A stretch of 64,000 nt of DNA from Thiocystis violacea (GTDB taxonomy: Bacteria > Pseudomonadota > Gammaproteobacteria > Chromatiales > Chromatiaceae): positions 1-64,000 of the forward strand of contig NZ_NRRF01000012.1 in assembly GCF_016583565.1 (NCBI RefSeq), given 5' to 3'. The translations under genes and the position numbers were made by a program. Under the pieces are notes generated by a model. It did not search any database, was not told the DNA's origin, and worked only from the letters and a program-made list of their open reading frames with translations. Positions 56,280 through 64,000 of the stretch are shown here, piece by piece (position 1 is the stretch's first letter; the number at the start of each line of letters is the position of its first letter).

Positions 56280-56984
56280 GTGAAGCCCATCCCCACGACC
56301 GTGGTCCGGGCGCGCGGCTTCACGCTCATCGAGCTGGTGATCGCGCTGGCCATCATCAGCTTGATCTCCCTGTTGCTGTTCTCCGGTCTGCGGCTCGGCT
56401 CCCGTTCGTGGGAGAGCGTCGAGAAGGTCAGCGGTCAGATCTCCGATCTCAGGTTGATCGACGGTTTCCTCATGCGCACCCTCCGCCAGGCCCGAGCGGC
56501 GACGGCCGTCTTCGACGGGGCGCCGACACCGATCTTCGCCGGGAATGAGGCGCGGCTCGAGCTGGCCGCACCGCTATCCGGCCATGTCGGCATCTCCGGA
56601 CTCTATGTCCTGCGCCTTGAGCTGGAAGAGCGCCCCTCGGGCAAGGCCCTGGTGCTGACCCGCTGGTATCTGCATCCCGAGATCCTGGAAGGCGGCGACG
56701 ATTTCCCGCCGTGGGAGCCGATCAAGGAAGAGGGTATCGATTCGCTCTCCGACTATCCGTCCAACATGGACGCGGCGGGCGGTGCCTTTGGCCGCACCCT
56801 CTTGCTCGAGGACGTGAGCCTCTTCGAGATCGCCTACTATGGCCAACCGGACGGCGAGACCGAGCCCGATTGGCACGATGAATGGCTCGAGCAGAGCCGC
56901 CTCCCCACGCTGATCCAATTGCGTCTTGCGACCGAGACCCAGTCATGGCCAGACCTCATCATCGCCCTGCCCAATCCGTCCTGA
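56280..56984 (+). CDS. gspJ: Type II secretion minor pseudopilin GspJ
   Basis: 234 residues from the GTG at 56280, with GGAG 14-11 bases before. The prepilin site is VRARG-FTLIELVIALAIISL. The long C-terminal domain includes RTLLLEDVSLFEIAYYG, as in GspJ. Its 3' end overlaps gspK by 40 bases, so their translation is probably coupled. Confidence 0.92.
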   Translation: MKPIPTTVVRARGFTLIELVIALAIISLISLLLFSGLRLGSRSWESVEKVSGQISDLRLIDGFLMRTLRQARAATAVFDGAPTPIFAGNEARLELAAPLSGHVGISGLYVLRLELEERPSGKALVLTRWYLHPEILEGGDDFPPWEPIKEEGIDSLSDYPSNMDAAGGAFGRTLLLEDVSLFEIAYYGQPDGETEPDWHDEWLEQSRLPTLIQLRLATETQSWPDLIIALPNPS

Positions 56985-57913
56985 GCAGGCGAGGCATCCG
57001 CCATCAACGCGGGATCGCGCTGATGCTGGTGATGTGGGTCCTGACACTGTTGACGGTGATGGCCGTCAGCCTCACGGCGACCCAGCGCACCGAAACGGCG
57101 CTCACGGAGAACCATGTGTCTGGCGCGCGCTTCCGCGCGGTCGCGGACGCCGCCATCGCCTATGCCGCCTTGGACTTCATGGTGCCACCGACGGCCGAGC
57201 AGGCGGAGGACGCGGAGACGACCTGGCTGCCGAACGGTGTCCCGCGGACCTGGTCATTCGGCGGCTCGACGCTATCGATCGCCGTCTTCAACGAGATGTC
57301 CAAACTCAACCTGAATCGCGCCCAGCCGGAGACCCTGACGAATCTCCTCACCGTGCTTGGCGTGTCGGAGGAGGACGCGACCGCATTGGCGGCGGCCATC
57401 GTGGATTGGCGTGACGAAGACGACGCGGCCCTCCTCAACGGTGCCGAGGACGCCGATTACAAGGAGGCGGGCAATGCCATTGGTGCCAAGGATGACGCCT
57501 ACGCGTCCGTCGAAGAGCTGAGACAGGTGCTGGGGATGTCCGAGGAGATCTATCAGCGGCTGCTGCCGGAGGTCACCGTCGACGGCGAGTCCGCGACGCC
57601 CGACGAGCGTTTCGCCTCCCCGGCCGTCTTGGCCGCACTGCGCGGGATCTCGCTGGAGGAGGCGGTCGACGAGGTGGCGGAGAGAGATCTGACCAGCATT
57701 CCAGGCGCAACCGCGGCGCGAGCGGTCGATCGTGGTGGTCCGCTCTATCGGATCCAGGTCACGGAGCAGGGTGAGGATCGGGCTGGACGCCGGATGGAGG
57801 CGCTGATCCAGCTGGCTGGCGGAGCGCAACAGGGCTCACCCATTCAGATCCTGTGGCGGCGATACGACTTATCCTTACAGGATCCGGTCTACCGCGAGCC
57901 CGAGTCCGAATAA
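56945..57913 (+). CDS. gspK: Type II secretion minor pseudopilin GspK
   Basis: 322 residues. The prepilin site is HQRG-IALMLVMWVLTLLTVMAV; the residue at the fifth mature position is Met instead of Glu, as expected for GspK, the tip subunit. A large domain follows with FNEMSKLNLNRAQPE and the helix-hairpin-like IVDWRDEDDAALLNGAEDA. It starts inside gspJ. Confidence 0.93.
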   Translation: MARPHHRPAQSVLSRRGIRHQRGIALMLVMWVLTLLTVMAVSLTATQRTETALTENHVSGARFRAVADAAIAYAALDFMVPPTAEQAEDAETTWLPNGVPRTWSFGGSTLSIAVFNEMSKLNLNRAQPETLTNLLTVLGVSEEDATALAAAIVDWRDEDDAALLNGAEDADYKEAGNAIGAKDDAYASVEELRQVLGMSEEIYQRLLPEVTVDGESATPDERFASPAVLAALRGISLEEAVDEVAERDLTSIPGATAARAVDRGGPLYRIQVTEQGEDRAGRRMEALIQLAGGAQQGSPIQILWRRYDLSLQDPVYREPESE

Positions 57914-58383
57914 CAGACCTCTATCCGCATGGTATAACCGGGCGGACCACTGGGCCGCTCAACCCATTTCCGCGATTGTTTCGTGATGATCACTGTGCTT
58001 TGATCGACAATCATGCCCTCGGGTAAGCTTGGACGTCGCAGCGCTCGCCTGCGGTTGAAGCGCCGGGATCGAAAGCTGCCCGACTGACAGGATGATGAAT
58101 GCTGACGAGATGTGCATGGACGCTCGTGCGTGCTCGGCGAACTCCGATGATTCCTGTTGGATGGTCCATCGAAGGCACGACGGCTGCGGCCCGATTGCCT
58201 CATCGTCCTGGTGCATGCCGCGCTCGGCGCCCGTGCAGAACGCACACCATTCCAAGGTTTTTCAATAGGCCCAAGATTTTCAATAGGGACTCATCGTGTC
58301 GGTCGCTGTGGTTTTTGCAACCTGCTCTCATCGTGGGCGCGGGCTCATCTGCATGCGGATCGCCATGGAAGCGCGCTTAACCC
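57914..58383. other. 470-base gap between gspK and gspL
   Basis: The gap splits the secretion cluster into E-K and L-D halves. I see no convincing gene on either strand. It has a direct repeat of TTTTCAATAGG (58259-58269 and 58277-58287) 18 bases apart, and a -10-like TATAAC at 57933. A promoter for gspL-M-N-D is likely somewhere here, but I cannot place it. Confidence 0.4.
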
Positions 58384-59484
58384 ATGACGCTCACTGATCG
58401 TTTGAATCGCTTTCTCAGGGGTCTATCAGGGCCGGGCAGCATCGCGGTCATGCAGACCGACGCGCTGCGAGAGCGTCTGTTCGCCTGCCTGCCGGCGGCG
58501 CTTCAGCGGGCGCTCGCCAGACATCACCGGGTGCTGATCGTCCATGCCGAGGGCGGGCACGCGCGCCTCGAGCTGGTCGCGGGCCTGGAGAGCGAGGCTG
58601 TCGGAGAGATCGACCTCCTGCGCACGAGCACCTTGCCGGATGCGCTCACGCAACGCACCATGGACCAGCGCCATGCCACGGAGCTGAGACTGCCACGTCA
58701 CGCGGTGCTCACGCGTGCGATCTCATTTCCCGCGCAAGTGAGGGCGAATCTCCCGCAAGTCATTCGCTACGAGCTGGACCGTTTGACGCCTTTTCAGCCG
58801 GACGACGTGATCTTCGATTTCGCCGCGCAGCCAGGCCCCAAGAACGCCAATCGATTGAATCTCGAGCTGGCACTCTGTCGCCGCGACATCCTCGAGGACT
58901 GGCTCAAGCGGCTGAACGAACTCGGCTCGCCAATCGACCGCGTCACCTGGGAAGGTGCCTGGTCCGGCGCCAACCTCTTGCCGATCGAGCGGCGCCCGCA
59001 CCCGCGTGCCGTGCGGCTTGGCCTGAGCACCTGGATGGCCATCATCGCGGCCGTGCTCGCGGTGGCGATCGTCTTGACGCCGCTGTGGCAGAAGAAGCAG
59101 ATCGCCGAGGTCCTGGACACGGAGTTGGGCCGCATCCGCGCGCAAGCCGTGGCGGTCGATGACCTGAGGCAGGAGCTCGAGCGAGCGCGGCAGGGTAGTA
59201 CGGTCGTGCTGCAGATGAAGCTCGACCAGCCCCAGTTCCTGGAGCTCCTGCGCGAGCTGACCGATCGCCTTCCCGAGGACACCTGGATCCAGAATCTGGA
59301 GCTCGACGGAAACCAGGTCGATCTGCGCGGGGAATCCGGTCAGGCGACCGCCCTGATCGCCATTTTGGAGCAGGCGCCCGGCATCGACGGGGTCTCCTTC
59401 AAGTCACCGGTCACCCAGATCGCGCGAACGGGAAAGGAGCGCTTCAACATCTCCTTTCAGTACGTCAGCCGGAGACAGCCATGA
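58384..59484 (+). CDS. gspL: Type II secretion protein GspL (PilN-domain type)
   Basis: 366 residues. A cytoplasmic actin-like segment (about 40-195; LPRHAVLTRAISFPAQVRAN and QVIRYELDRLTPFQPDDVIFDF resemble the PilM/GspL fold) is followed by one membrane helix (MAIIAAVLAVAIVLTPLW) and a periplasmic PilN-like domain. It links GspE to GspM. The gene ends in a 4-base overlap with gspM. Confidence 0.9.
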   Translation: MTLTDRLNRFLRGLSGPGSIAVMQTDALRERLFACLPAALQRALARHHRVLIVHAEGGHARLELVAGLESEAVGEIDLLRTSTLPDALTQRTMDQRHATELRLPRHAVLTRAISFPAQVRANLPQVIRYELDRLTPFQPDDVIFDFAAQPGPKNANRLNLELALCRRDILEDWLKRLNELGSPIDRVTWEGAWSGANLLPIERRPHPRAVRLGLSTWMAIIAAVLAVAIVLTPLWQKKQIAEVLDTELGRIRAQAVAVDDLRQELERARQGSTVVLQMKLDQPQFLELLRELTDRLPEDTWIQNLELDGNQVDLRGESGQATALIAILEQAPGIDGVSFKSPVTQIARTGKERFNISFQYVSRRQP

Positions 59485-60089
59485 GCGTGAGCCCAAAGGT
59501 CCGCTGCACGCTGGTCTTGGCGGCGCTGGTCATAATCCCACTGCTCTTGATCGCCGCACTGGCCATCCCCTGGGCGAGCCGTGTCTCCGGCCTCAACGAG
59601 ACGATCGCCGAGCACCAGGACCAGTTGAGCCGATACCGACGCCTGGTCCAATCGATGCCCGCGCTGCGGGCGGAGCTGGAGCAGGTCCGCAACAACGATG
59701 CCTTCAAGGCCTTCTACTTCGAGGCGCCCACCCAAGCCCTCGCCGGCGCGCAACTCCAGAGCCAGGTCCAGGACATCGTCAATGCGGCCTCCGGTCGCCT
59801 GATCAGCACTCAGATCCTCCCGGAGGACAAGAAGGACGATCCGGCGCGGGTGCGCGTGCGCACCCAGGTTCAAGGGTCGACGGATACCTTGCTGGACGTA
59901 CTTTATCAGCTCGAGCAGGCCAGGCCCTTCCTGTTCGTGGAGCGTCTGTCGGTGCGCTCTTCAGCCCGACCCCCAGTCGATCAGAATGATCCACGACGCC
60001 GACCGACGCGTCGATTCGTCGCGAATCAGGGCGGTGAGCTGACGTTGCGGATCGACATCTTCGGCTTCGTGCTCGGGGGTGACTCATGA
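59481..60089 (+). CDS. gspM: Type II secretion protein GspM (PilO-like)
   Basis: 202 residues: a short cytoplasmic start, one membrane helix (LVLAALVIIPLLLIAALAIPW), a coiled coil, and a periplasmic ferredoxin-like domain with RPFLFVERLSVRSS, typical of the PilO-like GspM subtype. It stabilises GspL. It overlaps both neighbours by four bases. Confidence 0.9.
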   Translation: MSVSPKVRCTLVLAALVIIPLLLIAALAIPWASRVSGLNETIAEHQDQLSRYRRLVQSMPALRAELEQVRNNDAFKAFYFEAPTQALAGAQLQSQVQDIVNAASGRLISTQILPEDKKDDPARVRVRTQVQGSTDTLLDVLYQLEQARPFLFVERLSVRSSARPPVDQNDPRRRPTRRFVANQGGELTLRIDIFGFVLGGDS

Positions 60090-60697
60090 TGCGAGCCCTC
60101 CCCGTGATGGTCGTTCTCGCGCTGCTCCTGGTGCTGCTCCTGCAGTGGTTGGGCTGGCCGCCGAGCCTGTCGCCGCCTGATGCGGCGCAAGAAACGGCGG
60201 TGCCGGTCGCGACCGATCAAACGCCCGCGCCGGGCGCGGAGCTGCTGAGGCGCCTGGAGCTGGCGGATCCCAAGGATGCCTACGCCAGCGTGATCGAGCA
60301 TCCCTTGTTCCGGCCGGATCGCAAACCCGAACCACCGCAAGAGGCGGACGCCGAGGTGTCGGCAGCCCCCGAAGACAACCAGGAGCTGGATGCGATCGAT
60401 CTGAGCGCGGTCCTCATCAGCCCCACGGTCGTCTCCGCCTGGGTCAAGGATCCCTCCAAGCCGAAGCTCCAGCGTCTGCGCATCGGCGACGATTTCATGG
60501 GCTGGTCGGTGCGGGAAATCCTGGAGGACCGGATCCGGCTCGAGCGACAGGGTGAGCAGGATGAGCTAATATTGCGCGATTACAGCAAGGCCGCTCCATC
60601 CGTCGCCCCACCCTCAGCGGCATCGCGGACGCCCGCACGGCAGAGGCCCCCCAGAGCCCCGAGACCGCCGATGCCGGCAATCCCTCCAAGAAAATGA
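60086..60697 (+). CDS. GspN/GspC-like inner-membrane protein of the type II system
   Basis: 203 residues: one N-terminal membrane helix (VMVVLALLLVLLLQWLGW), then HPLFRPDRKP and a compact HR-type domain (LSAVLISPTVVSAWVKD...LRIGDDFMGWSVREILEDRIRL). This domain is shared by GspC, GspN of short form and PilP, which connect the inner-membrane platform to the secretin. A Pro/Ala/Arg-rich tail follows. There is no PDZ domain. Since no other gspC is present, it probably plays the GspC role. It starts on the gspM stop and precedes gspD. Confidence 0.75.
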   Translation: MMRALPVMVVLALLLVLLLQWLGWPPSLSPPDAAQETAVPVATDQTPAPGAELLRRLELADPKDAYASVIEHPLFRPDRKPEPPQEADAEVSAAPEDNQELDAIDLSAVLISPTVVSAWVKDPSKPKLQRLRIGDDFMGWSVREILEDRIRLERQGEQDELILRDYSKAAPSVAPPSAASRTPARQRPPRAPRPPMPAIPPRK

Positions 60698-60738
60698 TCA
60701 CTCGGTCGAGCAGAAGCGACCATCGCAACTGAGGCACA

Positions 60739-62925
60739 ATGTACGCCGATCAATTCTTCAATCGCTGCTCTCAGCGTGGACGCTGGCTGCGGATCTTGAG
60801 CCTTGTTTTGCTCCTTGCAAACCTTGCGGGCTGCGAGCGCAGCTATTGGGATCCAACCGTCAAGATCGGTGATGCCGAAGGGCACATCGTCAATTCCAAA
60901 CAGGACCAGAGACGCGACGCCTTCAAGACTCGTGGCGGTACCGGCGCCGAGACCATCGGCATCGGTGGCGACGATCAGCCGGCCAAGCCCGCCGATTCCC
61001 TGCAGCGCGGGACGGGCAGTTTCGTCCGCAAGGTCAAACCTCCGGCGGTCGATACCGCGGCGGGTGACGTCACCCTCAATTTCGACGGCACCGATATCCG
61101 CGAGGTCGTGAAGGTCGTGCTGGGCGATCTGCTCAAGGTCAACTATGTACTGCATCCGGCGGTGCAGGGCGTGACCTCCTTGCAGACGGGCCGGCCGCTG
61201 CGTCGCGAGGATCTGATCCCGACGCTGGAGACCCTGCTGCGGATGAACAATGCGGCCATCGTCTACCAGGATGGGACCTACGAAGTCGTGCCGCTGTCCA
61301 ACGCCGTCCAGGGCAAAGTGGTGCCACAGCTCGGCGACTCGACCCGCGCGCTGCCCGAGGGTTACAGCGTCCAGGTCGTCCCCCTGCGCTATATCGGCGC
61401 CGAAGAGATGAGCAACATCCTCCAGCCATTGGCGCCGGAGGGGAGCATGATCCGCGTCGACAACCTGCGCAATCTGCTGGTCATCGCGGGCACCAGTCCG
61501 GAGATGGGGAATCTGCTCGATACCATCCGGGTCTTCGACGTGGACTGGATGTCGGGTCTGTCGGTTGGCTTCTTCGTGCTGGAGTACGCCAAGGCCAAAG
61601 ACGTCCAGGCCCAGCTCCAGAGCCTGCTTGCCGAAGAGGGCAGCAATCCGCTCAAGGGTCTGTTCAGGTTCGTCCCGATCGAGAGCGCCAACGCACTCCT
61701 CGTCGTCTCGCCGCAGGAGAGCTATATCCAGCAGGCCCGCAACTGGATCGAGCGGCTGGACATGGCGGAGGCCAGTGGGGACTCATCGGAGCGTCTCTTC
61801 GTCTACCGCGTCAAGCATAGCGATGCCGAGAGTCTGGCGGACATCCTCTCGGAACTCTTCGGCGGGACCAGCAGTGACCGCAACAAGCGCTCGGCGGTGG
61901 GCAGCGTGGCCCCGGGCCTGGGCCGCTCGAAGATCGGATCCGACACGCAGGGCAACAAAGCCGATTCCAGCTCCAACAGCGATCAATCGCGCAACACCAG
62001 AACCGCGTCGTCACGCGAAATCGAGATGTCTTCGAGCGTTAGCATCGTTGCGGACGGCGTGAACAACTCCCTGCTGGTCCGGGCGAGCCCGCGCGACTAC
62101 AAGAAGATCCTGGACGCCTTGAAGCAGCTGGATATCGTGCCGCTTCAGGTGTTGGTCGAGGCGACGATCGTGGAGATCAAGCTGACCGGGGATCTGGAAT
62201 ATGGCGTTCAGTGGGAGCTCTTTGGGACCGCCTCCAAAGGCCAGAGCAACGCAACGCTGGATAACGACAGCACCTCGGGTTTGAACACCAGGATTCCCGG
62301 TTTCAACTGGGCGGTCATATCCAGCCCGACCGACGTCAGGGCGACACTGAGCGCATTGGCGTCCGAGAGCCTCGTCAATGTTCTGTCCTCGCCCTCGGTG
62401 ATGGTGATGGACAATCAGACGGCCAAGATCCAGGTCGGTCAGCAGGTTCCCGTCAAGACCTACGAGCAGCAGAGCACGACGGCGGACTCCAACCTCATCA
62501 GCGGCATCGAGTACAAGGACACGGGCGTCATGCTGTCGGTCAAGCCCCGAGTGACGCCGGGCGGCTTGGTCCAGATGGAAATCGAGCAAGAGGTCAGTAC
62601 GGTGGATGCGACGGCGAGCGACTCGGGCGTCGACTCCCCGACCTTCTCCACACGCAATATCACCAGCTTCGTGGCGGTCCGCTCGAACCAGGCCGTAGTT
62701 CTCGGCGGCTTGATTCAGGACACCAGGGCTGACGGCAAAAGCGGTGTCCCAGGACTCTACAACCTTCCCTTCGCCGGCGGACTCTTTGGCCAGCGCTCGA
62801 AGGCATCGGCTCGCACGGAACTGGTCGTGATCCTCACGCCCAAGGTCATTTCGAGCGATCAAGACATCGAATCCGTCACCGAGGACTTCCGGAACAAGGT
62901 TCGAGGATTGAACTTCAGTCTGTGA
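60739..62925 (+). CDS. gspD: Type II secretion outer-membrane secretin GspD (probable liposecretin)
   Basis: 728 residues. The N-terminus ends in a lipobox LAGC with Cys32, so it is probably lipidated, as HxcQ of Pseudomonas is. N0 (about 110-190) and N1-N3 domains follow (PLRYIGAEEMSNILQPL, FVLEYAKAKDVQAQLQSL and VYRVKHSDAESLADILSEL), with a Ser/Asn-rich linker in N3 (about 375-430). The secretin domain has VEATIVEIKLTGDLEYGVQW, the conserved SPSVMVMDNQTAKIQVGQQVPV and VVLGGLIQDT. A lipid anchor would let it reach the outer membrane without a separate pilotin. Confidence 0.95.
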   Translation: MYADQFFNRCSQRGRWLRILSLVLLLANLAGCERSYWDPTVKIGDAEGHIVNSKQDQRRDAFKTRGGTGAETIGIGGDDQPAKPADSLQRGTGSFVRKVKPPAVDTAAGDVTLNFDGTDIREVVKVVLGDLLKVNYVLHPAVQGVTSLQTGRPLRREDLIPTLETLLRMNNAAIVYQDGTYEVVPLSNAVQGKVVPQLGDSTRALPEGYSVQVVPLRYIGAEEMSNILQPLAPEGSMIRVDNLRNLLVIAGTSPEMGNLLDTIRVFDVDWMSGLSVGFFVLEYAKAKDVQAQLQSLLAEEGSNPLKGLFRFVPIESANALLVVSPQESYIQQARNWIERLDMAEASGDSSERLFVYRVKHSDAESLADILSELFGGTSSDRNKRSAVGSVAPGLGRSKIGSDTQGNKADSSSNSDQSRNTRTASSREIEMSSSVSIVADGVNNSLLVRASPRDYKKILDALKQLDIVPLQVLVEATIVEIKLTGDLEYGVQWELFGTASKGQSNATLDNDSTSGLNTRIPGFNWAVISSPTDVRATLSALASESLVNVLSSPSVMVMDNQTAKIQVGQQVPVKTYEQQSTTADSNLISGIEYKDTGVMLSVKPRVTPGGLVQMEIEQEVSTVDATASDSGVDSPTFSTRNITSFVAVRSNQAVVLGGLIQDTRADGKSGVPGLYNLPFAGGLFGQRSKASARTELVVILTPKVISSDQDIESVTEDFRNKVRGLNFSL

Positions 62926-62932
62926 GCAAAAG

Positions 62933-62964
62933 AAAAGCGGCCCTGCACTGCAGGGCCGCTTTTT
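62933..62964. terminator. Rho-independent terminator between gspD and gltD
   Basis: A 14-bp perfect stem (AAAAGCGGCCCTGC / GCAGGGCCGCTTTT) with a three-base loop and flanking A and T runs. It can stop transcription from both convergent genes. Confidence 0.92.
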
Positions 62965-63002
62965 CGTTCATCCCGCGGTCGCAGGGATCGAGAGAGCGTC
63001 TC

Positions 63003-64000
63003 TTATCGGGGTAAGTCGGTTTGCCCCATGAGCCACTGATCTACGGCTCTCGCGCACTGACGACCTTCGCGGATCGCCCAGACCACCAGGGATTGTCCCC
63101 GGCGCATGTCTCCGGCGCAGAAGACGCCCTCCACCGAGGTATGATAGGCGTCGGCCCCTTCCGTGGTCCCCTTCACGTTGCCGCGGGCGTCGAGCTCCAG
63201 TCCGGCGCTCGAGCGCAGCTCCTCGATCATGCCCTCGTGCACCGGGTGAACGAAGCCCATGGCGAGCAGAACCAAGTCGGCCTTGAGTGACCCTTCGCTG
63301 CCCGGAACCTCCCGCATCTGCCAGCGCCCGCTCGCGTCCTTGTCCCAACTCACCAAGCAATAGTTGAGCGCCGTGACATTGCCGTCGGCGTCTCCGGAAA
63401 AGGACTTGGTGGCGAGGTTCCATAGCCGCTCGCAGCCCTCTTCCTGCGAGCTGGACGTGCGCAGCCGGTTGGGCCAATCGGGCCAGGTCAGGCCCTTGTC
63501 CTCTTGCGCGGGCGGCTTATCGAGAATCTCGATCTGAGTGACGGACTTGGCACCGTGACGATTCGAGGTTCCGATACAGTCGGATCCGGTATCACCGCCG
63601 CCGACGACCACGACGTGCTTGCCTTGAGCGCTAATGAAGTCCTCATCCGCGACAAAGGAGCCTTGCACGCGCTTGCTGTTGCGTGTCAGGAAGTCCATCG
63701 CGAAATGCACGCCGTTCAGCGCCCGGCCAGGAAGGTCCAGATCCCGTGGCTTCTCTGATCCCCCGGCCAGAACGACAGCGTCATAGTCCTCACGGAGTCG
63801 ACTGACCGAAATATCCACGCCGATATGGGAGTTCGTGTGGAACTGGACTCCCTCGGTGCGCATCTGGGCCATCCGGCGGTCGATGAGGGCCTTGCTCAGC
63901 TTGAAGTCGGGAATGCCATATCTCAGCAGTCCGCCAATCCTGTCCGCCTTCTCGAAGAGCGCGACTTCATGACCCGCACGCGCCAGCTGCTGCGCGGCCG
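63003..64000 (-). CDS. gltD: Glutamate synthase small subunit, 3' part
   Basis: The frame enters from beyond position 64000, so the N-terminus is outside. The visible ~332 residues contain the first nucleotide-binding region ([20 protein letters not shown]), the second dinucleotide fold [20 protein letters not shown] and the C-terminal [22 protein letters not shown]. The protein is the FAD- and NADPH-binding beta subunit that feeds electrons to GltB, completing the GS-GOGAT ammonia route with glnA at 36 kb. Related FAD-NAD(P) subunits such as NADPH-ferredoxin reductases share these folds, so the name assumes gltB is upstream. Confidence 0.92.
   Translation of the reverse strand, partial: AAQQLARAGHEVALFEKADRIGGLLRYGIPDFKLSKALIDRRMAQMRTEGVQFHTNSHIGVDISVSRLREDYDAVVLAGGSEKPRDLDLPGRALNGVHFAMDFLTRNSKRVQGSFVADEDFISAQGKHVVVVGGGDTGSDCIGTSNRHGAKSVTQIEILDKPPAQEDKGLTWPDWPNRLRTSSSQEEGCERLWNLATKSFSGDADGNVTALNYCLVSWDKDASGRWQMREVPGSEGSLKADLVLLAMGFVHPVHEGMIEELRSSAGLELDARGNVKGTTEGADAYHTSVEGVFCAGDMRRGQSLVVWAIREGRQCARAVDQWLMGQTDLPR

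Noticed and set aside
57959..58255. 98-residue minus-strand frame in the gspK-gspL gap
   Set aside because: No RBS, no hydrophobic or domain pattern and no codon bias.

Overview
The window looks like a piece of the chromosome of a GC-rich gammaproteobacterium, most probably a purple sulfur bacterium (Chromatiales, Chromatiaceae-like). The housekeeping gene orders (rpmH-rnpA-yidD-yidC-mnmE beside dnaA-dnaN-recF-gyrB; trmL/gpsA-secB-yibN beside envC-ctpA; glnA-DUF4124-ntrB-ntrC) are gammaproteobacterial. Two features point to a sulfur-metabolising host: a Gly/Tyr/Trp-rich protein at the left edge that resembles sulfur globule envelope proteins, and an ArsR regulator whose two cysteines have the spacing of the persulfide sensors SqrR/BigR. 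The family-level assignment is inference.

Accessory region, 1-10.5 kb. A secreted 2565-residue teneurin-like RHS/YD-repeat protein (VCBS, PKD, NHL, YD repeats, RHS core, AT-richer C-terminal tip) is followed by REP-type palindromes that flank a REP-associated tyrosine transposase (RAYT). After this come a small two-helix membrane protein whose promoter is covered by a 22-bp palindrome, the stranded Fis-type HTH end of an NtrC-family regulator, and a 61-bp imperfect palindrome. This is the least explained part of the window.

10.5-19.2 kb: a four-gene GldA/F/G-like ABC exporter operon with a DUF4340 protein, mutM, a DUF599 membrane protein, then a nicotinamide salvage pair (NadM-Nudix fusion and a NAMPT-like phosphoribosyltransferase) that together convert nicotinamide to NAD.

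19.4-35.6 kb: the replication-origin neighbourhood. The minus-strand operon rpmH-rnpA-yidD-yidC-mnmE diverges from dnaA-dnaN-recF-gyrB. DnaA boxes lie in both the rpmH-dnaA and dnaA-dnaN gaps, and the latter also carries an AT-rich stretch. rnpA has no ATG/GTG/TTG start and probably starts at a CTG overlapping the rpmH stop. Next come plsC-gmhB-glyS-glyQ (minus) and a cation diffusion facilitator.

35.6-41 kb: the nitrogen regulon. glnA has an NtrC-type enhancer site and a sigma54 promoter. It is followed by a DUF4124 protein, a second, near-consensus sigma54 promoter, ntrB and ntrC.

41-48.7 kb: trmL converges on gpsA-secB-yibN. A putative persulfide-sensing ArsR repressor sits between the rhodanese gene yibN and envC-ctpA, followed by a DJ-1/PfpI protein.

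48.8-63 kb: two surface-polysaccharide genes (a WecA/WbpL-like glycosyltransferase and a WbpM/CapD-like dehydratase) run straight into a type II secretion cluster gspE-F-G-H-I-J-K, then L-M-(N/C-like)-D. The secretin has a lipobox, so it is probably a liposecretin; no classical gspC or prepilin peptidase gene is present here. The window ends in the 3' part of gltD on the minus strand.
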